Assembly (NCBI GenBank): GCA_003049465.1
Contig: PYSS01000015.1
Coordinates: 324,807-388,806 of the forward strand
DNA from: Magnaporthiopsis rhizophila
Lineage: Eukaryota > Ascomycota > Sordariomycetes > Magnaporthales > Magnaporthaceae
DNA length: 64,000 nt
Direction of reading: 5' to 3'
The stretch's first letter is position 1, and every line of letters begins with the position of its first letter. The position numbers were made by a program, and so were the translations under genes. Shown here in pieces: positions 32,513 through 42,443 of the stretch. The notes beneath the pieces are model-generated. The model had not been told where the DNA came from, did not search any database, and saw only the letters and a list, made by a program, of their open reading frames with translations.

Positions 32513-33484
32513 ATGTTCGGCATAGACTGGATGAGCCTGGTGCTCCCTTTCTCCTACATTCTCGTCCTCGGCGGCACTTTCGTCACGTTTTCGAGCGTCT
32601 ACAGGAAACGGAAGGCCAGTGAGTAGCACCTCCAGCTTCTAGCTTCAGGATATACCCAGTTGCTCCAGGTTCACTGACGTGCCTTTGTTCTCGTCTCTCT
32701 CAGCGCAAAGCGCCAACCTTGCGCCCTGGTTCCCGCCGCACCTGCAGCGCAACATCTACCTCTCTCTGCTACACCTGGATCCTGAAGATGGGAGTGGCAA
32801 GGGGCCCAAGGTCCCCGAGAGCGTGTTGCGCGCCGCCCTGCTGCGCCGCGCCGTCGAGGACATCCATCGCATCATCCAGATCCGCACCGCCAAGACCGCA
32901 TGCAGCTCCCTGCTCGCCAGGGGGAGCGTCGGTGACGACCTGTGGCAGCGCTTCAGCCGCGCCGAGAAGGAGATGGAGGAGGAGCTGCGCGACGTCGTGA
33001 TGGAGGTGAGTTTTTGTTCTGGGACTCCCACTTTTTCTTTGCGCCAATCCCCTTGATCGAGCGCCGAAGCTGACGTGTTGGTGAAATCCCCCTTCGCTTT
33101 TAGGCCAATGCGCTCGCTCCCAACTGGGGCCAAACCATCTTCCAGTCGGCCAACGAGATCGCGGCCAACACGGTGCTGCGCAAGCAGCTCGACGAGATCC
33201 AGGCGCAGGCCGAGTCCGAGAAGGCCTGGTGGGACAAGCGTCGGGCTGCCATCCAGGGCGAGTTCATGAAGGAGATCGGCGTCGACGACGACGCCTCGAG
33301 CGCTGCTGCCAGTGACACCAAGCACGCTCCTTCGTCCCCGGTCATCACCAACGCGAGCAGCACCAAGACGACCAGCAGCGAGGACGACGGCGTCCTTGTT
33401 GATGCCTCATCGCGCGCGTCGACCCCGGCCCCCGTCGCCCCGCCTACGCCTTCGAGCTCGAAGAAGAAGAAGGGCAGGAAATGA
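32513..33484 (+). CDS. SEC66: Sec66/Sec71 subunit of the post-translational ER translocon
   Basis: Subunit of the Sec62/63 complex that guides post-translational import through the Sec61 channel. Proposed exons are 32513-32618, 32704-33005 and 33104-33484, giving 262 aa. Introns have donors GTGAGT and GTGAGT with acceptors CTCAG and TTTAG, in phases 1 and 0. The N-terminus has one membrane anchor (WMSLVLPFSYILVLGGTFVTF) followed by a basic stop-transfer YRKRKAT. The cytosolic domain shows the Sec66 signature region APWFPPHLQRNIYLSLLHLD and ANALAPNWGQTIFQSANEIA. The C-terminal 70 residues are Ser/Thr/Pro-rich and end KKKKGRK, an addition relative to the yeast protein (about 206 aa). Confidence 0.92.
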
Positions 33485-34157
33485 GGGGCTGGACGGCGTT
33501 TGGGTTGTTGTTTCCCAGCCTCGGCCGACGCCCGCGCATGTCTTGTGGCCACGGTTGGTGATATTTGGTTGCGCTACGCAGGCTGGCATCTGACGCATGG
33601 CGTTTACGGGGGACGAAACTGGCTTTTCTTAAACTTTGTATATCACATGGCGCAATACCTTGCCTGGTACACTTGCCGCACTTTTTAGAGACGGTTGGTG
33701 GTTGCGCCACATTGCGCCAGAGCGGTGTAAATAAGTCTGCTTATTGCTTTTTCTTGTCGTATTGCGATGCTCACTCTGGTGGTGGTGGTAGAAAGCAGAG
33801 GTTTTATTTGTTATTTTTGAATAAACGCATGTAACGCCGTGCTGTGCGTGTATATTGAGAAGCGATTGGAATGCGACCGCTAGGCAAAACCTCCTCGTTC
33901 AAAGAACTTGTGAACCCACAAGACAAGAGGGTTTGGTAGTGGAAGAAGTCAAGGAAAAAGAGCACAGAACAGAATCAACGAAAAGCCGCAAAGGGAATGA
34001 TGTCTCTAGTGGTTTTTGCCAACGTAAATGCTTGCCAAGAGCGGGAAAGGAATGGATTTGACCCCCTTGATGACCGGACAAGACAAAGAAAGCTGGGTGT
34101 TGTCCACCGAAGAAGGATGCTCTAACACAAAGAAAAGAAAGAAAAAAAAACAGCCCC
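33485..34157. other. Intergenic, tail-to-tail SEC66 / hypothetical
   Basis: About 670 bases between convergent genes. Short open frames here look non-coding. Confidence 0.5.
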
Positions 34158-34781
34158 TCAATGGTAAAACCCAAACTTGCGCTTCAGCGCCTCATCCCCA
34201 TCGTCCTCCAGCACGGCGCGGCGCCTAGCCTCGTCGAGCAGGTCCTCGGCCGACTCCGCCAGCACGATGTCGGTGTCGGCGTTGGTGGTGGGGCTCTCGC
34301 AGCCCCTGAGGCCGATGAAGCGGCCCATCTTGCGGCGCTTCTCCTCGAGCGTCAGGCCGGCCCGCCAGCGGACGGGGCAGGGGTACTGGCCGGTCCAGAC
34401 GGACGGGGTGCGCTGGTGATAGAAGTGGGCGAGCGACTCGAGCTGGTCGTCGGTCAGGAGCCAGTAGTGCAGCAGCGTGGGCGGGAAGGCCGGGTGCACG
34501 TCGCCCGTCGTCATCTGCACCAGCGGCGCGAGGGGCAGCGCCATCTGCTCGAGCTTGCGCTCGAACTCTGGGCTGCGGGCTGAGCGTCGGGCCGACAGGC
34601 TGGGGGTAGCTGTTGTGCTTGGTGTTGTTGGTGTTGATGCTGCTGTCCCGCTTGCGTCCTGTGGTGGTGCTGCGTCTACTGGTGAGGACGGCTGGCTGCT
34701 GCTGCTGCTGCTGCTGCTGCTGGGTTGCCGCTGGTGGCCGGTGGACTTGCATGGGCGCTGGTGGTTGTGTCCGTGGTACAT
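34158..34781 (-). CDS. Conserved fungal hypothetical protein, 207 aa
   Basis: The frame is open from 35102, but the upstream part reads as low-complexity leader. The start MYHGHNHQRP at 34781 is preferred, giving 207 aa. The first 80 residues are disordered and include a serine run encoded by an AGC repeat. The ordered part, from about residue 90, contains FERKLEQMALPLAPLVQMTT, FPPTLLHYWLLTDDQLESLA, HFYHQRTPSVWTGQYPCP and RRKMGRFIGLRGCES. I recall this block from uncharacterised proteins of filamentous ascomycetes, but no function is known to me. The end, LKRKFGFYH, is basic and aromatic. No membrane segment or signal peptide is present. Confidence 0.7.
   Translation of the reverse strand: MYHGHNHQRPCKSTGHQRQPSSSSSSSSSQPSSPVDAAPPQDASGTAASTPTTPSTTATPSLSARRSARSPEFERKLEQMALPLAPLVQMTTGDVHPAFPPTLLHYWLLTDDQLESLAHFYHQRTPSVWTGQYPCPVRWRAGLTLEEKRRKMGRFIGLRGCESPTTNADTDIVLAESAEDLLDEARRRAVLEDDGDEALKRKFGFYH
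34695..34722 (+). repeat. (GCT)n / (AGC)n repeat encoding polyserine
   Basis: About nine uninterrupted units inside the 207-aa gene, read on the minus strand as AGC (Ser). This is the second trinucleotide repeat of the same class in the window, in a different reading frame. Confidence 0.9.
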
Positions 34782-35507
34782 GATGATGAAGCGGACGGGT
34801 GGGTGTCTGGTACAGCTCTCGTTTTCGTTTTCCGCTCTGGGATGGGTTTTATTGCTTTTGCTTTGGGTTGGCTCGAGAGAAGACAAAGGAGCGGCGGTAG
34901 GAGACGGATCACGAAACAAATAATAATCAAAAGAAGAGAAGGGAATCGATGTGAAGAAGGATAGTAAGGGAACCGGAGTATCGGTGAGGTTGCCGTCGCA
35001 GAATTCGCTGCCCAGCAGCAAGCAAAAGCAAGCAAGCAAGGAAACTGTGTCTTGGTTTATGAAGGAAAAAAAAAGGAAGAAAGCTGTGTCCGGAAACGAC
35101 ATCTTCCCCCCTTATTCCTGAGACCAGACGCGAGGTGATGGGACTGTTCTTGTATGTCACCGACCTGCCCGTCTTTTCTTTGACGTCTCTGCCAACAACC
35201 CTGGACCTGCTTTCACCCGCCCTGGTCGCATGCCACCTCACTCCTCACCCCTTCTTTGTTGGTCACGAGTTATATTTAGGAGGCACTGAGATGGTGGCCC
35301 CGTCACTTTCTTTCAGTCCCTTCTTTCATCCTTCTTGCAACATCCAAGACTCCCATTCAGGTGATTGGTAGGTGGTAATGCAGCATCCATGGCAAGTCCG
35401 AGTGAACCAAGCCCGATCACTCAAGGCTCTCCAACCACCAGCAGGGGAGTACAACTTGGAGAAGGTGCCATCAAAGAACCAACCATGTTCTAATTCCGGC
35501 GCCCTGA
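34782..35507. other. 5' region of the 207-aa gene and 3' side of ORC3
   Basis: About 725 bases between two tandem minus-strand genes. It holds pyrimidine-rich sequence on the minus strand, probably the leader of the 207-aa gene. Confidence 0.5.
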
Positions 35508-37818
35508 CTACAGCCACTTGACCTTTGCGATGTGGTCTTCCTTCTTCCTTGTCGGCTGGACAAAGCCCATGCTTCGCAACTCGGCGAGACCCCGGTAGAA
35601 CAGCATCAGTGCGGTGCGCTCGTCGCAGCCTTCGGTCCCTCCACCTCCACGCTTTCTGCCGTCACTCCCATCGTCGTCTCCGGCGGCGCTGTCATCGGCA
35701 ACGACCATGGCGCTGAACGCGGTCCACAGATCTGCGACGTTCACCAGAAGCCCGGCTTCCTTGTAGAGGTGGTACAGGATCGACGTGGCCGGCATCGTCG
35801 AGGCTAACCCGCCGGCGGGCGTGGTGCTGCAGCACGAGCAGGCGAGGTAGTCGTGTGGCCGAGAGAGGGCCCTCTCCAGCGCGGCGCCTGGGGCTGGCAC
35901 GAAGATGTCTTGGTGAGGTGATTCGTAGTCGTAGAGCCAGGCCTCATGTAGGAAAAACTCCCTGGGAGCCTCGCACGCCAGGTGCTCGGTGAGCGCATCT
36001 GTGAGCCTGTCTACCAGCTCGCTGAACGCCTTGTCGTTCCCGCTGAGGGCGGCTGTGTCGCGGCTCAGCTGGACTTTTTGCGCAACCACCGTGGTTCGTA
36101 ATGCCCTACTCTGCGTGTGGTACTTGCTCCGCAGGGTGGTACCGCTGGCCAAGGCCCGCTCTTCGAGGTTACGTATGTCGTCGAGGACGACCTCTAGCGT
36201 GGAATATAGCCGACGGAACACGTCGTGGTTGCGGCCACACGTCGGTTCTGGCCCAATCAACGATATCATATTTTCGACGACGGCGGCCAGACGGGCCGAG
36301 TTCATTCGCCTGATCCCATCAACGACCCCAACAGCCTTGGTCGAGAGGTCCAGGCCGTCGGAAACGGCGTGCATGTAGAGCGAGGTGAAGCCTGCGGGTG
36401 CCATCCCACTGTCCACGAGCAGGCCCAGAGACCGATCCAGCTTCGGCGCCCAATCAAACCAGTAGTTGGCCATTTGGTTCCGTATCTCGTGGCCGAGGTA
36501 GTTGTCGTCCTCGAGCAGGGCGCGAACGTGGTCCAGGCGATTCCCAATGTCAATGGTCGACTCTACTTCGGCGCGGAAGGACGCCGTGTGGCGGACAGCG
36601 TCCCAATGCTCGTCTTGCATGAGCCCCTCCCAGACCTCGTCATAACCCCAATCAACAAGGAGGAAACTAAGCGGATTCGCATAAAAGTGGCACATGTATG
36701 CAAACTTGATGGAGCTGATGAGCATCTGGATGCCGGCGACCTGATCTCTCTGGCGATCCAGCTGGGCGGCTAGAAAATCGGGTCCGAGCAGGATGCCGCG
36801 GGCGGCGGCCTGGGAAAGACATGCGCGCAGGATCTTCTCGGTGATGGTCGAGGCGTGCGTCACGTCGAACTGGCAGCCGTGGAGGTGCTGGTACGTCGAC
36901 CTGGGGAGGCGGGCCTGGAAGAGCTCGACCGAGGTCCCGATGCGGAAGAGGAGGGTGAAGTGGATGCGGTCGCGCCACGACGCGAACAGGGTGATGAGGT
37001 CGGAGAGCAGGCCGCTGTCCAGAGCCTCGCTGTCCTCGAAAGCAACAAAGACGCGCCGCGAGCCGCGGGCACGGAGGAAGACGTGCAGCGCCTCCAGGTC
37101 GTAGTCCAGGTACTTGCGGGGAGGGTGCACCAGGGTCTCGTCGGACGGCGTGGCATCATCCGCTGAGGGGCGGCAGGTGACGTCGCGGATGATCGTCTTG
37201 AGCGCCGACTTGAGGTTTGTGGCCTCGGCGGAGTTGACGCGCACGAACCTCACTGGCTCCGCCTCGGCGAGCCGCTCGCTGAGCTGGGAGAAGAGCAGGT
37301 CCTGGGACGACAGGTCCGGGCCGGTGACGATGAAGGCCGCGGGGATCTTGGACCTCTGGGCGTCCGCCTGCTTCACGAAGGAGCAGACGCCCTCGAGAGT
37401 GGACGCGTTGGCCTCGCGCAGGACGCGCTGGATGGCCGCGTCGGTGCGCGCCCAAGCGGCCTCGAATGTGTAGGCGCGGGCGCGGACACAGGCGGGTGAT
37501 TCGGCGCCGCCCAATAGGGGCACAAAGCTGGCCGTGGCAGCAGTAGGCCGCGGGTCCCTGCCCGAGCCGGCGGAGGTTGCTGGCCCGTTTCGGCCGCGCG
37601 CCGCCGGCCTGGACTTGTTGCCAGAAGCCACCAGCTTTCGCTTTTTGGACGGGCGAGCGGCGGCAAGACGTATAGCTGCTGCAGCCTCGGACCCTCGTTC
37701 ATCCGAAGGGGTGAAGATATAGGCTGCCTGTTTGCGATGTGGGTGAGCCTAGGTAGTTGAAAAGTACGGGATAATGAGCACTCACCTGGTGATCATCCTC
37801 GGAGACGACGCTCGCCAT
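35508..37818 (-). CDS. ORC3: Origin recognition complex subunit 3
   Basis: Subunit of the six-protein complex that marks replication origins and loads MCM helicases. Proposed exons are 37818-37786 (MASVVSEDDHQ) and 37727-35508, giving 750 aa. The 58-bp intron has donor GTGAGT and acceptor AACAG in phase 0. Exon 2 begins AAYIFTPSDERGSE and has a basic PSKKRKL nuclear signal. The N-terminal Orc3 AAA-like domain is recognisable from FIVTGPDLSSQDLLFSQL, FVAFEDSEALDSGLLSDLIT and WRDRIHFTLLFRIGTSVELF. As usual for Orc3, no complete Walker motif is seen. The C-terminal winged-helix ending (LFYRGLAELRSMGFVQPTRK, then DHIAKVKWL) is diagnostic. Confidence 0.92.
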
Positions 37819-38872
37819 GGCTCAAAATGGGTATGTCTGGCTGATTATGAGAATAGAGACAGCTGAGGAGGGATCTTGATTCTGAGCACCAGGGTTTTCA
37901 CGTGAGTTCATGTTATGTCTCGATGGAGCGCAATGAAAAGAAGTCGCAGCGATTGTCTTGAGCCTGGGCTGTAAGCGCGTTGGCGCGACTTGTCACCATT
38001 TCGCCCATGCTCAAGAGCGCGCTGAGGGCGCACGGCCCGGCCAACCTGCCTGGAATCCACTGTAATTCTAGGGGTGCATCCCCTGTACCCGAGCCGCGAC
38101 GATAAACGGACCCCCGGTCCCTCAACTGAGCCCTTGCGCCAATCCCGCGACGCCGTCTTCTGCTCAGATTCGATACTTTCATTTTCATTCAACTATCTCC
38201 GTCCTCGTTTCTTTTCTAGCTTTGCCTAACACAGCAACAGTAGCCCTGAATGTCACTCCACCCACCCACCCATCCCATCACCCTTGTCTTACCCCTGATG
38301 CCCAGCCTGCCTGTAGAGCGCATCCATACCACAAGCCCTGACCTGCCTCTTAAACGTCCTTCTCTGAAAACGACTCTTGTCGCATCCACAGAAGCAAGAG
38401 GTGGCCAAGGTAGATAAATGGTGTCCATGAGTACCTATAGGCGAATTTTCAAATACCAGTAAGAGTCGCAGAGCGACGTCATAAAACGATACCCAGTCGT
38501 TTCACCAAAGAAACCAACCAAACTCCCACCCAACAGCAACAAAGGCCCAAAAAGTGGCCCAGGGGATAAATGAAAAAAGCTGAGGAACAAAAGAGGCAAA
38601 GATATTGCGCGGCAAAAAAGGGCCAAGAAGGCGGAAGAAAGTGGTAATAAATAGAATACTTAGTTGTACATGCATGCTCCAGTCGAGATGTATCATTCAA
38701 CTCTCAGGGGGATAGCCCGTAGTCGGGCTTTCGTTGAGCCTCTTGTTTCCATCCGACATTGATTTTCGTCGTCTCGCCGCCTATGCTTGTAGTAAAGACT
38801 CATACGAGGCGGCATGTTAGTCTGTGTGTGGGTTAGAGTGGGCATTTTATAGTGGAAGCCGGATTAAAATGT
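37819..38872. other. Intergenic between ORC3 and the PWWP gene
   Basis: About 1.05 kb: the upstream side of ORC3 and the 3' side of the PWWP gene, both on the minus strand. No coding or RNA feature was recognised. Confidence 0.5.
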
Positions 38873-41284
38873 CTAGGCTGTTGCCTCGACAGCCTCGGTG
38901 ACCTCAGGCTTCTGTAGAGACAGTGTTAGAATCCGATGTCGGAATGAGGACCGAGTTGGGATACCCGGAGGTCCTGGGGAGCATTGTTGTGTCTCCCCGT
39001 CTTCGTTCAACTCTCAACTCACCTTCTCGTCGACCTCCTCCTTGACCTTGCCCACGACCGCGGTTGCAGGCTCTGTGGCGCTGGGCGTCTCGGCCTTCTT
39101 GTCGCCGTTTGCCTTGACTCCGTTGGCACCCCCCTCCGCCTTGACGGCAGTGTCCTTGTCGCCGGTCTTGCTGTCCGCAGCAGCCCCGTTGACTCCGTTA
39201 GAGACGGTCCCCTTTGCTGGGGCGCTGCCACCCTCGGCGAGCAGCTTGGTCCATTTGTCCAGCAGCTCCTTGGACCGCGGCTTGAACTTGAACTCGTCCT
39301 CTTTGGGAATGTTGTCGAGCTTGAGGATCGCCTTGAGAACCTTATTGATCTTGGTCGCCCGTATGATACCAACCTCGAGCTCCGGCATCACTTCTAGCTT
39401 TTGGATGTAATCCGACATGGCCTTCATCTCATCCTCCTTTGGCTCCTGGTCGCGGGTCAGGAGTCCCTTCTGAAGCTTGTGGCGCAGGAACAAGACCTCT
39501 TTCTGTGCAGTCGACACCAGTCAGCATGGGCCCAGAGATTACATCTGTCAGGCCAAGGGGGAGTACTTGCTTCTTTCCGCGCGAGCTTCTCCTCGGGAGA
39601 AAGTTCGGGCATCACGATCTCCGTTTCTTTCTCGACCATCTTCTTGTCCGCCGTCTTTTTCGGCTCGGTGACCTCTTTGGCGGGCTTCTTCGTCTTAGAC
39701 TTTGACGCCTTCGTCTCGGCCGCAGGCTTGGGGGACTTGGGAGTCGAGATGCCGTTTGCAGCTTTCGGAGTGGAGTTGGTGGTCAGTTTGATCTTAGGCT
39801 TCTTGACCGAGTCCGAGCGGTGAGGAGTCTGCAGGTTGGTTGTTGGTTCGTTGGTTAGAGCGCGGTGACAACATGGGTAAGCGGATTTGCTGCGAGTGGT
39901 CACGACAAGGGGGGGCATATGCGGGGCAGAAACTCACAGCTGCATCATCCTCGGCCTTGCGCTTCTTCGAGGACTTCTTCTCCTTCGCGGGTGTGCCGAT
40001 GTCGTCTTCATCCGCGTCCGCCATCTCAACATCCTCTTCCGCTTCCTTGGCCGCCTTCTTGGCCTTCTTGGCGGCCGCAGCGGCCTTGGCTTCGGCTTTG
40101 GCTGCCTGTTGCTCCTGGGCCTGCTTCTCTTCGTTCAAGATATCTTCCTGGTGCTTGATGAGGAGATCCTTGAAATGCTGGAGATCGTGGCCTTCGCCTG
40201 CAAGCTCGTGGGCGGCCTGGAGGTCCTTGCGCATCTTTGGGCTAGCAAGACTCGCGACTGTCGAGGTATCGAGATCGACGAGATCTTGGTTGGGGATCCA
40301 CCCACTATTGGACGTGGTTGTCAGCTGGGACGTGATTCAAATTGGTAGAAGTGACGAGAGGCGTGGTTACGGTCCGTCAGGATCACCGAAGGGGGTGCCG
40401 AGCAGTCAGATACCACGTCTGATGGCGCGTCTGGAGCGGAGGCGCTGTAGGGTTGCCTAAAGAGGAGTAAAACTCACAACTCGTTTGTGTAGAGGTACAT
40501 GACCGGGAAGGTTCGGTCAGCAGCGCGTTTACCGCCATCGGCGAAATCTTCGCGGTAGGTGCCATCAGGCCTGGCGGCGGTCACAGGGCGAGTCTTGAGC
40601 AGAGTTTGCGGCAGCATGTCCTCGTCACAGATGATACCGGGCCACAGAGGATAGCCCTTGAGTCTGATGAAGAAGTAGTCGCCAGGCTTGGCGTCCAAGT
40701 GCAATATCTTGGCTCGTGACCCCTTCCTGTTGAGCTTCTTTCTGCTGTCGGTGAGAGAGGTCGACTTGCGGCGCGCTTTGGACTTGTCGGCCGGTGTGGT
40801 GGGTTCCTTGGCGGCGTCAGCCCTGGCGGCCTCACCGTCATCCGTCGCCGCATCAGGCGCGGTATCCTCGGGTTTGGCGGAGGCGCCTGTCGGCGCAGAC
40901 CCGTCTGCGACAGCACCATCGGTGTCGGGGACGGCGTCAGAAGCGTCCTTCATCGTAGCATCGCCCTTCTCATCGCGCTCGTCGGTGGGGGTTGCGGGCG
41001 CATCTTTAGCTAGTGAAAGGGAAGACTTCTGTCAGCAAAGACCGTCCAAAGAGGCGTGAAAATGGCGTAGGAAGGGGTACAAGGGCCAGCCAACCTTCAG
41101 CGGACTTGTTGTCGCCTTGCTTAGGCGCATCATCAGCGGACGTGCCCGTGGCAGCCTTTGTATCGGCGGCATCGTCCGTCTTCGCTCCCGAGCTGGCAAC
41201 AGGCGAATCCTGTACTACCTGCGCTCCCGATGGTTGCGCATCCGGCGCAGAGGTTTGCGCAGCGGGAGCGGTCGAGTCAGACAT
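38873..41284 (-). CDS. PWWP-domain chromatin protein with LEDGF/TFIIS-like helical domain
   Basis: Proposed six exons: 41284-41095, 41009-40478, 40304-39938, 39828-39571, 39502-39023 and 38911-38873, giving 621 aa with continuous phases. Residues 1-150 are acidic, Ala/Asp/Thr-rich and disordered. The PWWP domain follows (PGDYFFIRLKGYPLWPGIIC), and the exon 2-3 junction restores YTNEFGWIPNQDLVDL. Then comes a long Lys/Ala/Glu helix (AKAEAKAAAAAKKAKKAAKE) with basic nuclear signals. A conserved helical block (LFLRHKLQKGLL, then ELEVGIIRATKINKVLKAIL) resembles the LEDGF integrase-binding/TFIIS N-terminal fold. PWWP domains read methylated H3K36 on nucleosomes, so a role in transcribed chromatin is likely. 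Intron 4 (39570-39503) appears to have a GC donor (GAA|GCAAGT). The donor of intron 1 (GTTGGC) is weak and is the least certain site. Confidence 0.82.
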
Positions 41285-42443
41285 GGCCGCGAGCGTCTGT
41301 AAGTCGAAGCGAAGATGCAAGCTCAGAGAGGACTGGCGTGCAAGAGCGCCCGGAATATGGTGTGCGAGTATGCTGTAGATCGGCAGCAGGTGCCTGTGAG
41401 GGACGTAAATAGATGTGTCTTGCGTCGGACGGTCGCGCGCGCGCGGACACGGCGGGTTGGAACAAAAGCAATAGCACCAGCAACAAGGAGAAGTAGGCGC
41501 TGGAGAAGGCAAGCAGAAAATAGAGGGAGAGAGAAGAAAACAAAGAAAAGAAAAAGAGGGACCGGGAGTGCTCAATCACGCATCAAGATCAAGGACGCGT
41601 TCTTTCGCGTTGCCAAGTAAATGCGCACGCGAGAGACAGAGAGAGAGCGAAGAGGGATTCAGACGAGTGCGTCAATGAGACGTAGCTGTAAGAATGGATG
41701 CATCAATTACCAGCGCCGGCTCGCTGTGTTTGTTGGTTTGACAAGGAGAAAGCAAGGTGGAGGGAAATTTTTTGGGCCAGCAAAAGGTGCATGCGTGGGC
41801 ATCGAGTTGGTGTTTTCAGGCCTTGTTGATGCTGCAGCCGGCGCTGCTGCGGCCTTTCAAAAAAGCAGCTTGGGAGCTCCGGATAGGTGGAGCTCAGTGC
41901 CGATGCGACTGGGGTCACGTGTGCTCACCGGCCGCCCGCCTCGTTCCCACCAGGCCAGCCCCCGGCCACCCAACCCTGTCTGTCGCTTTTCCCTGTCTTG
42001 TTTTGCTCTTTGGCACACAGGCTAGCGAGACAGCTCAGAGTGGAGAAGGCAGCAAGCCCGTGAGGTGGCACAGGAGGTCATCTCTGCAGCTTTGGCGCAC
42101 CACTCTGAGACTCACTCGGCACTGGCTGTGCTTTCCGGTTGGTTGTCCTTCTGTAGGCGCCATGGCCTTTCTGGCTACCGCCACCCTGACAAAGAATCCT
42201 ATGTAAATGCGCGCAGCGAGGCCGCAGCCTTGCACTGCAGTAACCTGCCTGCCTCCCCTCGCCTGCCAAAGTTTGGGTCTCTATCACCATAGACGCCATG
42301 AATACTTGATCAACTCATCTGCCCATTGTTCATCGGGCAGCTAATCCATCATCTAGATATCTAATCTATACAACGAGATCAGCAATGCAGGTGCGCACAT
42401 GTCTACATGCATACCTTGTCGGATCCTGAAGCCCCTTATCCCT
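41285..42443. other. Upstream region of the PWWP gene / 3' side of BRR2
   Basis: About 1.16 kb between tandem minus-strand genes. The first 300 bases are pyrimidine-rich on the minus strand and look like a leader. No gene was recognised in the rest. Confidence 0.5.

Noticed and set aside
34782..35102. N-terminal extension of the 207-aa protein
   Set aside because: The extra 107 codons are Phe/Leu/Ser-rich leader-like sequence; the ATG at 34781 is a better start.
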